NCBI GenBank assembly: GCA_014695255.1 | Contig: JACJNX010000077.1 | Span: forward strand, 1 to 64,000 | Direction of reading: 5' to 3' | DNA: 64,000 nucleotides | Source: Cyanobacteria bacterium FACHB-63 | GTDB taxonomy: Bacteria; Cyanobacteriota; Cyanobacteriia; Leptolyngbyales; Leptolyngbyaceae | Part shown: positions 46,324 to 57,100 of the stretch, piece after piece | Position numbering within the stretch: the stretch's first letter is position 1 | Layout of the letters: every line of letters begins with the position of its first letter | Program-made: the position numbers and the translations under genes | Notes under the pieces: generated by a model | The model's database searches: none | Told to the model about the DNA's origin: nothing | What the model saw: only the letters and a program-made list of their open reading frames with translations

Positions 46324-47028
46324 ATGTCACTAGAGCTGATTTCGCCGGAAGCGATCGAGCAACTTGCTCAACAGTATGGATATTGGGCGATTTTTTTTGG
46401 AATTTTATTAGAAAATTTGGGGCTGCCCATTCCCGGCGAAACGGTGACGCTGGCGGGCGGTTTCTTAGCAGGTAGCGACCAGTTGAATTACTGGTGGGTG
46501 GTTGGCGATGCCGCGCTGGGTGCAACGATCGGTGGCAATCTCGGTTACTGGATTGGTCGGTATGGCGGTTGGGAACTGTTGCTAAATCTCGGCAAGCTGT
46601 TTCGGATTAAAGAAGCGCAAATCGAAGAACTGCGGCGGCAGTTTGGCGAGAATGCAGGTAAGGCAGTGTTTTTCGGTCGGTTTATTGCCCTGCTGCGAAT
46701 CTTTGCCAGTCCGTTGGCAGGAATCGCCGGGATGCCGTATTGGAGATTTACGCTGTTTAACACGGTGGGCGCGTTAACTTGGGCAACGGTGATGGTGTCG
46801 CTGTCGTACTTTGCAGGTCAGATTGTGCCGTTGGAGAAGTTGTTTGCGTTGGCTTCTCAATTTGGGGTGGTTGCGTTTCTACTGGTGGCAGCTTGGATTG
46901 CCGTGCCGTTCTGGTTGGAGTCGCGTAAGTCGAAGCAGTTAGTTGCCGAGAGCGCGAAGGGCAATGCGATCGTCGTTGATGAAGCAATGAGTCAACCGCA
47001 CAAAGAGACAAATCTGAACAAAGAATAA
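46324..47028 (+). CDS. DedA/VTT-family membrane protein
   Basis: A 234-residue polytopic protein. Family marks: ILLENLGLPIPGETVTLAGGFLA (helix with the conserved Glu/Pro), ATIGGNLGYWIGRYGG, and the re-entrant FFGRFIALLRIFASPLAGIAGM with its arginines. DedA proteins help recycle lipid carriers or keep membrane balance. The last 40 residues are a charged cytosolic tail. The cupped N-terminal segment MSLELISPEAIEQLAQQYGY supports ATG 46324. Confidence 0.9.
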   Translation: MSLELISPEAIEQLAQQYGYWAIFFGILLENLGLPIPGETVTLAGGFLAGSDQLNYWWVVGDAALGATIGGNLGYWIGRYGGWELLLNLGKLFRIKEAQIEELRRQFGENAGKAVFFGRFIALLRIFASPLAGIAGMPYWRFTLFNTVGALTWATVMVSLSYFAGQIVPLEKLFALASQFGVVAFLLVAAWIAVPFWLESRKSKQLVAESAKGNAIVVDEAMSQPHKETNLNKE

Positions 47029-47092
47029 TTAGAACGGTCTTAAGTTCCGTTGTATAGTGATTTTGCTCGGTAATCTTGATGAGGCGATCACT

Positions 47093-47503
47093 ATGCGGCA
47101 GCGTCGTGAAAACAAATATCTTCGTCCGCCCGTTGGTTACGCTCCTCCGACTGATCCGAATCAACAGGCGATTCGTCCGCCGATCGGTGGGGCCATGCCT
47201 TCAAATCATCTGATGGTGCCACCGCCGATCGCAAACCTGCCCGCGCCTGGATATTTGAGCTATGAAATCAAACCGCAGATCGGCGGTGTTTCGGTTCCGT
47301 CGTCCTACGCCCCGCCGATTGGATCTGAACCTGCAACGATCGTTGCGAGTACACCGATCCAACCTCCGATCGGGTCTGAACCTGCAACCGTAATTCCGAG
47401 TTATCAGATTCAGCCACCTACGGGAGCGCACGCAGCAACGGCGATTCCAAGCTACGAGATTAAGCCTCCGATCGGCGGTGCGCCAATGCCGTACAAGCGT
47501 TAA
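47093..47503 (+). CDS. Low-complexity Pro-rich protein with PPIG repeats
   Basis: A 136-residue protein that I do not recognise. It is built from degenerate repeats of about 18-22 residues with the core (I/S)YEIKPPIGG / PIQPPIGSEPATV. At least six PP(I/V/T)G-type cores are visible. No signal peptide or membrane segment. It is likely disordered or polyproline-II, perhaps a scaffold or binding string (inference). ATG 47093 is preferred to the frame start at 47057. A terminator follows directly. Confidence 0.7.
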   Translation: MRQRRENKYLRPPVGYAPPTDPNQQAIRPPIGGAMPSNHLMVPPPIANLPAPGYLSYEIKPQIGGVSVPSSYAPPIGSEPATIVASTPIQPPIGSEPATVIPSYQIQPPTGAHAATAIPSYEIKPPIGGAPMPYKR

Positions 47504-47511
47504 TTTCTGCA

Positions 47512-47539
47512 TCCCCGTCATTGTGATGGGGAATTTTTT
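47512..47539 (+). terminator. Rho-independent terminator after the PPIG-repeat gene
   Basis: TCCCCGTCA (47512-47520) and TGATGGGGA (47524-47532) pair with one G-T wobble over a 3-nt loop, followed by ATTTTTT. Confidence 0.85.
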
Positions 47540-47763
47540 CATCAGGGAGCGCTCAACTCTAAGGGTGGGCAAATACTTTTTGCAGCGAAGCTTTCAACTA
47601 AATTAGGCGAGACATCCCCACTCGATGCGTTCGGAAATTCCCATCAGATTTTTCTGAGTGGGAGAAGCAAGTTTGTTAGCCTAGAGATACATAAAATCGG
47701 GCATTCTGCATTGAGTAGGATGTCCATAAACCTAGACGCTAATTTTTACGAGGGGATGAGCGA

Positions 47764-48762
47764 GTGGCTGCAACCAACTTCAAAGATTACTACCAAATTT
47801 TAGGGGTGAGCAAAACCGCAAGCGCTGATGACATTAAGAAAGCGTTTCGTAAACTCGCACGCCAATATCACCCCGACGTGAATCCGGGCGATAAAACCGC
47901 CGAAGCCAAATTCAAAGAAGTCAACGAGGCGAACGAGGTTCTCTCTGATCCCGACAAACGTAAGAAATATGACCAGTTCGGACAATACTGGCGACAAGCG
48001 GATCAAGCGGGTGCCCCTCGATCGTCCTCTAGTTCTCGATCGCCCTTTAATAATACGGCTGGATTTGATGATGTTGAGTTTGGACGCTACGACAACTTTG
48101 AGGAATTCATCAACGATTTGTTGGGTCGATCGCCTTACGGTGGACGCGATCCATTTCGCAATGCCAGTTATCGCGCTCCGGGTGGATTCACGACTGATGA
48201 GCGTGCCACAGCCGGGGAAAATCTCGACATTGAAGCCTCGATCAAACTGACCTTTTCAGAAGCGTTTAACGGGACAGAAAAGCGGCTAAGCGTGAATAAT
48301 GAGGAGATCAATGTTCGCATTCCCGCAGGTGCCAAGGTTGGAAGTCGCGTGAGAGTGCGCGGTAAAGGGCGCTCTAGTCGATTCTATACAAGCCAGCGCG
48401 GGGATTTGTATCTGACGGTTGAGTTGTTGCCGCATTCGTTCTTCCAGTTTGATGGGGATGGCAATTTAGTCTGTGAAGTGCCGATCGCCCCAGATGAGGC
48501 AGTTTTAGGGACACAAATTGACGTGCCTACGCCGGATGGAACAGTGAAAGTGAATGTGCCAGCAGGAGTGCGATCGGGACAATCATTACGCTTACGCGGG
48601 AAAGGCTGGAAGAATCAAAGAGGCGAACGTAGCGATCAGATGGTGAAAATCACGATCGCGCCGCCGAAAGAAGTGAGCGAGATCGAGCGTGAGGCATACG
48701 AGAAGATTCGCGACAATCGCAGCTATGATCCCCGCAGTGCGATCAAGTCCGTGACGCTTTAA
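47764..48762 (+). CDS. DnaJ/CbpA-type co-chaperone (J domain plus DnaJ C-terminal domain)
   Basis: A 332-residue type II J-protein. J domain at 5-72 with HPD at 36-38; Gly/Ser/Arg/Phe-rich hinge (about 78-135); then the DnaJ C-terminal client-binding beta domains (about 155-320), with [19 protein letters not shown] and [19 protein letters not shown] as paired signatures. There is no zinc-finger CxxC domain, so it is CbpA-like. GTG 47764 is the start; GAGGGG at 47750-47755 is 8 nt upstream. Its TAA overlaps the stop of the minus-strand peroxiredoxin gene. Confidence 0.92.
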   Translation: MAATNFKDYYQILGVSKTASADDIKKAFRKLARQYHPDVNPGDKTAEAKFKEVNEANEVLSDPDKRKKYDQFGQYWRQADQAGAPRSSSSSRSPFNNTAGFDDVEFGRYDNFEEFINDLLGRSPYGGRDPFRNASYRAPGGFTTDERATAGENLDIEASIKLTFSEAFNGTEKRLSVNNEEINVRIPAGAKVGSRVRVRGKGRSSRFYTSQRGDLYLTVELLPHSFFQFDGDGNLVCEVPIAPDEAVLGTQIDVPTPDGTVKVNVPAGVRSGQSLRLRGKGWKNQRGERSDQMVKITIAPPKEVSEIEREAYEKIRDNRSYDPRSAIKSVTL

Positions 48763-49301
48763 AGCGAATCGATCGCGCTTAACAGTGTTGCGATGCTGGC
48801 GTTGTGATCGAGGAACGAGAAGAGGTGCTTGTATCTCAGAATGCCTTGTCGATCGATCAGAAATTGAGCGGGCAGGGGTGCGCCAAGGGCTTGACCTGTG
48901 CGATAGTCGCGAAAGGTTTTACAACTTGAATCGCTCAGTAACGGAAATTTCAGACCCAAATCTTCAACGACTTTTTTGCTTTGCTGTTCGTCGGTGCTGG
49001 TAATCATCAAGAGTTCAACCTGTCGATCGGCAAACTCTTGATACTGCTCGTTCAAAGCCTTGATATGTGGATAGCAGAACGGGCAATACTGCTTTTCGGT
49101 AAAAATTCGCGTGAACGCTAGAACCACAGGACGATCGTTGCGGTAATCGGAGAGTTTAACGCGGCGATCGTTTTTAATATCGAGCAGATTAAATTCTGGT
49201 GTGGCTTGTCCCAGCGTTAGGGCGTTCGTTGCTGGAATCGGCATGAGATTTTGGAAAAATCGCTGATTAATTAAGCCGCTAAAGTCTGTAGAAGTCAACA
49301 T
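48759..49301 (-). CDS. AhpC/TSA-family peroxiredoxin-like protein
   Basis: A 180-residue thioredoxin-fold protein. The active site reads [12 protein letters not shown] with Cys73 and Cys76 (CPFC), so it has a CxxC pair rather than a lone peroxidatic Cys, as in the PrxQ-like or thiol-oxidoreductase branch. The lead-in [20 protein letters not shown] and the later [20 protein letters not shown] are typical. ATG 49301 is preferred to 49325. It could reduce peroxides or carry disulfides in the cytosol. Convergent with the CbpA gene; the two stop codons overlap. Confidence 0.82.
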   Translation of the reverse strand: MLTSTDFSGLINQRFFQNLMPIPATNALTLGQATPEFNLLDIKNDRRVKLSDYRNDRPVVLAFTRIFTEKQYCPFCYPHIKALNEQYQEFADRQVELLMITSTDEQQSKKVVEDLGLKFPLLSDSSCKTFRDYRTGQALGAPLPAQFLIDRQGILRYKHLFSFLDHNASIATLLSAIDSL

Positions 49302-49348
49302 AATGTGAATTTGGGCAAAACGCACTTCTTATTATGAAGCGATCGCGC

Positions 49349-49882
49349 CTAGAGTCTCAGCGCAAAACTGTCTCGAATATGGAAATCGGCTTCGGTACCG
49401 CAGTGCTCGATCGCCCAATACGTAATGTTGTGATTCAGTTGCTCGATCACAGCCGTTACGCTGATTTCAAGCGGTTGAGTCAGTTTGATCACCTCCAGAT
49501 CAAGCTCGATTGTGAGTGTTGTGTGGTGCGATCGAGTTTCAACTTCAAAGGGAAGCGCTGAGAATGCGGTTTCTTCTTGCATCCCGGCACGGTAATCATC
49601 AAAGCGGTACACATTCCAATCACCGCTGGGAGAAAGATTGAATTCCCAATAGGCGCGATCGTTTTGCGCTCCAATAAAGAACTCGAAACAAGTCGTTTCC
49701 CATAGGTTATGTTTGCGATTGGGAAGCGTTTTATCAGGAATGAGAACCTGAGATTGATTATCGATTAGATCGTATTGAAGAATTAAGCGGTGATCACTAA
49801 GAGCAATGTTACCTGAAAGACTTAGAATCGCTGAATCAAATGCTGTACCAAATGGATAAAGAGTGAAATTTTGAGCGCTCAT
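49349..49882 (-). CDS. DOMON-like domain protein
   Basis: A 177-residue beta-rich protein matching the DOMON-like/CBM9-like fold seen in cyanobacteria: KHNLWETTCFEFFIGAQNDR, YWEFNLSPSGDWNVYRFDDY and TYWAIEHCGTEADFHIRDSF. Such domains bind sugars or heme. No signal peptide, so it acts inside the cell. Its ATG overlaps the stop of the phosphotransferase gene (ATGA), so it is translated together with that kinase, pointing to a shared sugar substrate (inference). Confidence 0.82.
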   Translation of the reverse strand: MSAQNFTLYPFGTAFDSAILSLSGNIALSDHRLILQYDLIDNQSQVLIPDKTLPNRKHNLWETTCFEFFIGAQNDRAYWEFNLSPSGDWNVYRFDDYRAGMQEETAFSALPFEVETRSHHTTLTIELDLEVIKLTQPLEISVTAVIEQLNHNITYWAIEHCGTEADFHIRDSFALRL

Positions 49883-50982
49883 CGTAAGTCGGAGATAATA
49901 CTGCGGATCAAGGATTCTTGAGATTCAATACTTTGAGTAAGCTGAAATTGCACCAACGCCCGAATCAGATTGTGTTCTGGATAAGTTGTTTTGAAGTAAA
50001 CATTTCCAGCCAGGTAATCGGTAAAAAATCTCAAACCTAACTCAAACGCAATCAAGCGAATCGCATCAAACAAGTAGAAGTAATCGGCATCCGTTAAAAA
50101 TGCGTTTGCTACCGTAAGATAGCCGCGTAAAATTCCTTGGCATAATTCTGGCTCAAATCGAACCGATTGCCACTGCTGGGTTTCTTCTCCGAACGCATTG
50201 CATCCCGATCGTAAACAGTCCCCAATATCGTAATGAATTAATCCAGGTTTCACCGTATCGAGATCAATCACACTGATAGCCTTTTCGGTCGCTGCATCCA
50301 TCAAAATATTATTAATTTTCGGATCACCGTGCATTAACCGGAGTGCTAACTTTCCTGAGCGTTTTGCATTCTCTAAAACATATGCCCAAGGTTGTCGATC
50401 GTGAATAAATCCTAAGCAGTAATTCACTTCCGACGATCGCGATATTGTCGTTTCCGCAAGGATTTGATCGAACTGCTGCAAATAAAGCGGTGTGATGTGA
50501 AAACCCTCAAGCGTATCGGTTAGCTTTTCGGGGGATAAATCACTAATTAAGCTGTGAAACATTCCCAAAGCGTAGCCAATTTCTTCAGCATGAGCGAGAT
50601 TTTGAATCGTGTCATACGATCGAGAATTTTCAATAAAACTAATCGCTCTCCAAAATGCTCCACTTTCATCAATAAAGTGATTTTGATGATCGTGAGTAAA
50701 AATCACGCGGGGCGTTTCCCATCGTCGGTCAAGCTGTAATTTTGATAATCGATTCTCAACATGCTGTGTACAAAGATAGATATTCTGCATTACAAATTCA
50801 GGTTGTCGAAAAACCTGAGTATTAATGCGCTGTAATACAAATTTTGATCGACTTAGTGTGACTAAAAATGTGTCATTAATATTGCCACTACCGAATGACT
50901 GCATATCTTTAATCGTATCTTTTGTGAACTGAAATGCGATTTTCTCTAAGTTATTCTTTGATTCCGCTTGCTGCTGATTCAT
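49879..50982 (-). CDS. APH-fold phosphotransferase, N-acetylhexosamine kinase (NahK)-like
   Basis: A 367-residue kinase-like protein. Marks: FGSGNINDTFLVTL (nucleotide loop), RLMHGDPKINNILMD (catalytic Asp and metal Asn) and SVIDLDTVKPGLIHYDIGD (metal Asp). This spelling matches NahK and related sugar-1-kinases rather than antibiotic phosphotransferases. The frame reaches 51009, but ATG 50982 is likely. The DOMON-like gene overlaps its stop by 4 nt. Divergent from the giant surface-protein gene. Confidence 0.82.
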   Translation of the reverse strand: MNQQQAESKNNLEKIAFQFTKDTIKDMQSFGSGNINDTFLVTLSRSKFVLQRINTQVFRQPEFVMQNIYLCTQHVENRLSKLQLDRRWETPRVIFTHDHQNHFIDESGAFWRAISFIENSRSYDTIQNLAHAEEIGYALGMFHSLISDLSPEKLTDTLEGFHITPLYLQQFDQILAETTISRSSEVNYCLGFIHDRQPWAYVLENAKRSGKLALRLMHGDPKINNILMDAATEKAISVIDLDTVKPGLIHYDIGDCLRSGCNAFGEETQQWQSVRFEPELCQGILRGYLTVANAFLTDADYFYLFDAIRLIAFELGLRFFTDYLAGNVYFKTTYPEHNLIRALVQFQLTQSIESQESLIRSIISDLR

Positions 50983-51177
50983 TGTGCGATCGAATCTGGT
51001 GCAAGCCATTATGCAATATTTTGTCAGTCCAGCGCGAATATGACGATTTGGTAAATTTCTACCTGAACAAAAATCAGCGATATCACTGATTTGTAATTCC
51101 TGATGCGTGTTCTATCAGCTTGCTTGGGAAACCTACGCATTGAGCAAACTAGAACCCCTGTCCGCTTGGAGAACTTT

Positions 51178-54100
51178 ATGGAATTCGCAGGATTACCCAG
51201 CTGGAATCGTTCCCTCTCACCCGAAATCGGTACAACTTCCCCGATCGCGGTTCCGCGGAATTACTTAAATCAATTCTCACAGCTTCACAATCGAGCTTCA
51301 TCTTTGGTTGTGATCGATCCAACTGTACCGAATTATCAGCAGTTGGTCGCTGGAATTCAGCCTGATACTAATGTGCTAATTCTCGATCCCGCACAAGACG
51401 CGATCGCGCAAATTACACAGGCACTTCTGGGACAGACCGGAATTTCTAGTTTGCATCTCGTCTCACACGGAGGATCAGGCGCGATTCAACTGGGTGAAAC
51501 TTGGCTCGATCGGACTGCCCTCGATCGCTACCAGTCCAACTTTCAGCAATGGGCGGAGTCGCTCACCGAAGACGCAGATATTCTCATTTATGGCTGCGAT
51601 GTCGCTGAAGGAGACGCAGGACGCAGCTTTATCAATCAATTCAGCCAACTCACAGGAGCAGACATTTCGGCTTCAGACGATCGCACCGGAAACGCAGCCC
51701 TTAACGGGGATTGGACGCTCGAAGTGAATACGGGCGACATCGGATCGCAGCTTGCCTTCAACGCCGAAACCCGCTCCAACTATGCAGCCATTCTGCCTGT
51801 AGATTTAATTTCTGTCGGCAATCCGACCCTTGCAAAAGGCAGTGTCGGACTTGAAAGCATCGGGCGGAACTCGGTCAGCGGTGATGGGCGATATGTCGTC
51901 TTCACCAGTCGCGCCACGCTCTCAGCCAATGACGCAAACGGGGCTACAGATGTCTTTTTATACGATCGCCAAGCCGACACCGTTACGATCGTCAGCCGCA
52001 ACGCAACGAATACTGGCAGTGCTGCCGGAGCCTCATTAAATCCAGTCATTAGCTACGACGGTAGCACTGTGGCGTTTGTTAGTAATGCCAATGATCTGGT
52101 TGACTCAATGACGAGCAACACGACTCAGGCAAACAACATCTTTGTCTGGGAGCGATCAACCGGCAATATTACCCTCGTGAGTCGCGGTGCTGATGGAGCA
52201 AGCGGACTGTTCGACTCCTCTGCTCCCAGCATCAGCGACGATGGTAGCCGAATTGCCTTTCAGACCCAAGCTCAACTGCTCGGCTCAGATTCAAGCTCCG
52301 TTCCAGATGTGTATGTCTGGGATCGATCGACTAGCGCTCTGACGCACATCAGCAGTAATCGCACGGGTTTGTTCAGCTCAACTGAGGGTGCTGAGTCTCC
52401 AGTGATCAGCGGCGATGGAAACTATGTCGCATTTACCAGCCTTTATTCAAACCTGAGCTTTGGGGATGCAAACACCTCTCAAGATGTCTTTTTGTGGCAA
52501 CAGTCCGATAACACCCTTTACAACTTGACGATGAATCCTCAGATTGCGGGCAACGCTGACTCCCGTAATCCGGTGATTAGTCGTGACGGCAAGCGCGTTG
52601 CGTTTACCAGCGATGCCAGCAATTTTGCACCAGACACCAACAGCGTTTCAGATGTCTTTGTGTGGACGCGCTCTGGATTTAATGAATTCGGTGCGCCACA
52701 AGGTAGCCTCCAACTGGTGAGCATTAACAGTGCCGGGAATGATTCTGGCGACAGCGCTCAGGGCTTTGGTAACAATCCGGGTTCGCAAAATCCCGTTATC
52801 AGCCGCAATGGAGACGCGATCGCTTTTACCAGTTCTTCTACCAATCTGGTTGCTGCAGATACCAATGACAAGATTGATGTGTTTGTGCGAAATCTAGTCA
52901 GCAATCAAACGGTCTTGGTCAGTCGTGGCGCAAACGGCATTGGAAACGGGGATTCAGGCAATCAGAGTCTGAGCGAAGATGGGACTCGCATTGCCTTTAC
53001 CAGTGATGCTACAAATCTAGTTGCTGGCGATACCAATGCCCAGCAAGATGTGTTTGTGCGCGATATTTCAACTGGAAAACCGGATTCTGAGAAAACTTTT
53101 TTGATTAGCCGCACTCCCGCAGGGACTGTCGGTGATAATGCGTCGGGTACGGCTTCGAGTGAAGGTTTCTCGTCGATGTCGGTTCCGGTAATAAGTGGCG
53201 ACGGCAATATCGTTGCTTTTGTCAGTCTTGCCAAAAATCTCAATGCGGAAGATACCAATGCTTTGCCTGATGGCTTTGTGATTCCAGTGACCAGTGGAAA
53301 TGCAACTCTGATCAGTCGGCGCAGTGATAATCCTGATCTCGCCTCTCGCACCGGCAGCGGCAGTTCGACGATCGCGCCCCAGTCGCTCAGTGCAGATGGG
53401 CGCTACATTGTCTTCACTAGCACCGCTCCAGAGATTGTCGATGGAGACACGAATGGTGTTTCAGATGTGTTCCTGCGCGATCGCCAAACTGGAACAACGA
53501 CCTTGATTAGCAAAGGAGCAACGATCGCCAACGGAGCTTCTGGCAATGCCCTGATCAGCGCAGACGGGCGATATGTGGTGTTCACCAGTGCAGCAAACAA
53601 CTTGGTCGGTGGCGATAACAATAATGCGATTGATATTTTCTGGGTCGATCGGCAAACATCTCAACTCCGTTTGGTCAGTCGTGCAGTCGGTGGAGCAAAT
53701 AGCGCAAATGCAGAATCGGTGAATCCGGTCTTGAGTGCAAATGGATTGTTTGTCGCTTTTACCAGCACCGCATCGAACTTGGTGAACAGCGATACGAACA
53801 ATCAGCAGGATGTGTTCTTGTGGAATAGCCAGGATAATTCGATCGCGATCGTCAGTCGCGGTAGTGCCGAGAGCGATGGGGCTTCCGAGCAGCCCGTAAT
53901 TAGCGCGGATGGTCGATATGTAGCGTTTGTCAGTGCAGCAACGAATCTAGTAAGCGGTGATACAACTGCTCAGCGCAATGTATTCGTGTGGGATCGGCAA
54001 ACGAACGCGGTGACATTAGTGAGTCGGGCAACAGGTGTAAATGGTGCGGTTTCGGATGGAGATTCGTCCCAAGTTAGCATCAGTCAGGATGGACGCACGA

Positions 54101-57100
54101 TCGCGTTTACCAGTACCGCGAGGAATCTCACAGGGACACCCGATGCCGATGGGGACGAAGATGTATTTGTTCGCAATTTAGACACCAACGTAACGGCTCA
54201 CGTCAGCGTGACTCGATCGGGAGGATATAGCGTCAGTCCTGAATTCTCGCCGCTCAAAGCCTCCAACCCAATGATTAGCGGTGATGGTAAGTTTGTGGTG
54301 TTTGCCAGTGACTTTGAAGATCTCGTTGACAACGATGTGAATGGCGTTAGCGATATTTTCCGCCGCAATCTGACAACAGGCGTAACAGAACTGGTCAGCG
54401 TCAACAAAGAGGGGACGAGCAGCGGCAATAATGCTTCGGGTGCAGATGGCGGAACGGGCAGCGGTTCTGGTCGAGGCTCGCTTGATCCGATGATCAGCGC
54501 GGATGGTCGGCTTGTGATTTTCAATAGTTTCTCTAGTGACCTTGCAGACGGAGATGCGAACAATGCGTTAGATGCGTTTGTGCGAGATATGAATGCTGGG
54601 TTTACAACCCTGGTGAGCCGGATTCCATCTGAAACCAATAGCGGACGCGGTGCTTCATTTAATCCTGTTCTCAGCGGCAACGGGAACTACATCGCGTTTA
54701 ACAGCCTTGCGACCGATTTAACGCCCCGTGATCTGAATAGCAGCGCTGATGTTTTTGGATTGAATCTAGAAACGACGGTTAGTTTAACGCTAGACAAACC
54801 AACGATCGCAGAAAATACTCCCGCGAACACTGTGCAGTACAAGATTCGCCGCAACCGCACGAATGGCGATTTGACCGTAAAGCTAGCGATCGATCCCTCT
54901 AGCACGGCGGCGGATGGAGATTATGCGCTCACGGCTGACCCAAGCCTGAACCTAACGCGAAATGGATCAGAGATCACAATCAAACTCGCGAGCGGAGTTG
55001 CTGAGGGAATCATCACCTCAAGCGCGATCGATGACATTGAGATTGAGCTTGAAGAAACACTAGATCTCAATCTGATTGCAGCACCGGAGTATGCGATCGC
55101 AGATAGTCTTGGAATCGCTTCACTGAAGATTACAGATAACGATGTTCCGATCTTGGTTTCGGTCTCAAATATCACAACCGATAGTACAGAAGGAAATACA
55201 GACGAGAAAGAATTTACATTCCAAGTGAAACTCTTGGCTCCGGCAACCACGGCTCCGGTAACAGTGCGCTATGCAACTCAAACGGGCACTGCGGATGCAA
55301 CCGACTTTACCGCTGTATCTGACACCCTTACGTTTAATGTCGGTGACCCAGATACAAAGACGGTAACAGTGCGGGTCAAAGGCGATACGCAGTTTGAACC
55401 GGATGAAACGTTTAGCCTCGTGTTAAGCGATCCGAGTGCGAATGCAAGACTGGCGACGAATTCCTCGGCAACCGCCACGATCGCCAACGACGATACTGCT
55501 CCGACGATTACGATCGCAGGTGCAGATTCAATTACAGAAGGGGATACCGGAACGCAGGCTTACACCTTTACCGTATCGTTGAGCGAGGCAAGCAGTACCG
55601 AAGTCAAAGTTAATTATGCGCTTCGCGATCTCACAACAGTGAGCGGGACTGATTACGTTGCAGTTCCGGCTGGCACGTTGACTTTTGCGCCGGGTGTGAG
55701 AACTCAAACGATCACGGTTTTGATTAATGGCGATCGCCTGTACGAAGACAATGAACAGTTCCAGCTCGAGCTTTCTAATCCCGTCGGGGCAATTCTTCCA
55801 GACGAGCAGAAGCTAAAAACTGGAGCAATTACCGATAACGATACTGCGCCTAGCATCACGATCGAAACCGCTTCACAACAGGCAGAAGGCACTTCTCCCT
55901 ACAATTTTGTCGTTAAGCTCTCAGAAGCATCGGGTCGCCCTGTCACCGTGAAATATGACACGATCGATGGCACTGCAACCGCAGGAGAAGACTTTACGGC
56001 TGCATCTAACACGCTGACTTTTGCCGTAGGTGAAACGGAAAAAACAATTGAAATCCCCGTCACCAACGATACCAAGCGTGAACAAAACGAAACCCTCTCG
56101 GTTAAATTAACCGATGCGACAGGCGCAACTATCACAACCGATACGGCAACCGCAACGATCGGAGACGATGACCCAATTCCCACCGTTGCGATTACTAACA
56201 TGTCGCAAGCAGAAGGCAACAGCGGCGATACTCCGCTGCAATTTACGGTCACGCTCTCGAATGCAAGTGATCAAGAAATTGTATTGAATTACGAAACAAA
56301 AGATGGAACAGCACTTGCTTCAGATAGCGATTATCAATCGAGTTCTGGAACAATTAAGTTTGCACCTGGAACCACAAGTCAAACAATTACGGTGAATGCA
56401 AAAGGAGATACGAAACGCGAAAGAGACGAAACTTTCTCGCTAGAGTTAACCACCGCAACACCGAATTTAGTCACGATTCCCACCACAGCGATCGGGGTCG
56501 GTACGATTCAAAACGACGACACCACGCTCCCGACGATCAGCGTTTCACCCGCCACCGTCTCAGAAGGAGGCGTTCTATCGTTCACGGTCTCGCTTTCGGA
56601 TACTAGTAGCGATGAAATTCGCGTCAACTTTGCAACCAGCGATGGAACCGCAACTCTAAGCGATTCGGATTACACAAGACGAACCAGCGAAACGCTGATT
56701 TTTGCACCGAACGAACAAACAAAAACTATCACCGTACAAACAACCAGTGACAATAAGCTAGAAGACGATGAAACGATCGCGCTGACATTAGCGAATCCAG
56801 TCAACGCAACGCTTGCAGAAGCAGGAAGCGCGATCGGAACGATCAGAAACGATGACCAGCGCCCGACGATCGGGATTGCCAGCACTCCACTAAGCGAAGA
56901 TAATCCCCAGGCTGCCGCTTATCCGTTCACCATTCGATTGTCCAATCCCACCACGCAGACCGTAACGGTGAAATATCGCACGATCGACGATACTGCAACC
57001 GTTGCCGATAACGATTACGTTACAGTTCAAGGAACCGTTACTTTTAACCCTGGCGAAGTCGAAAAGACGATCACCGTCAAAGCAAATTCCGATCGCAAGT

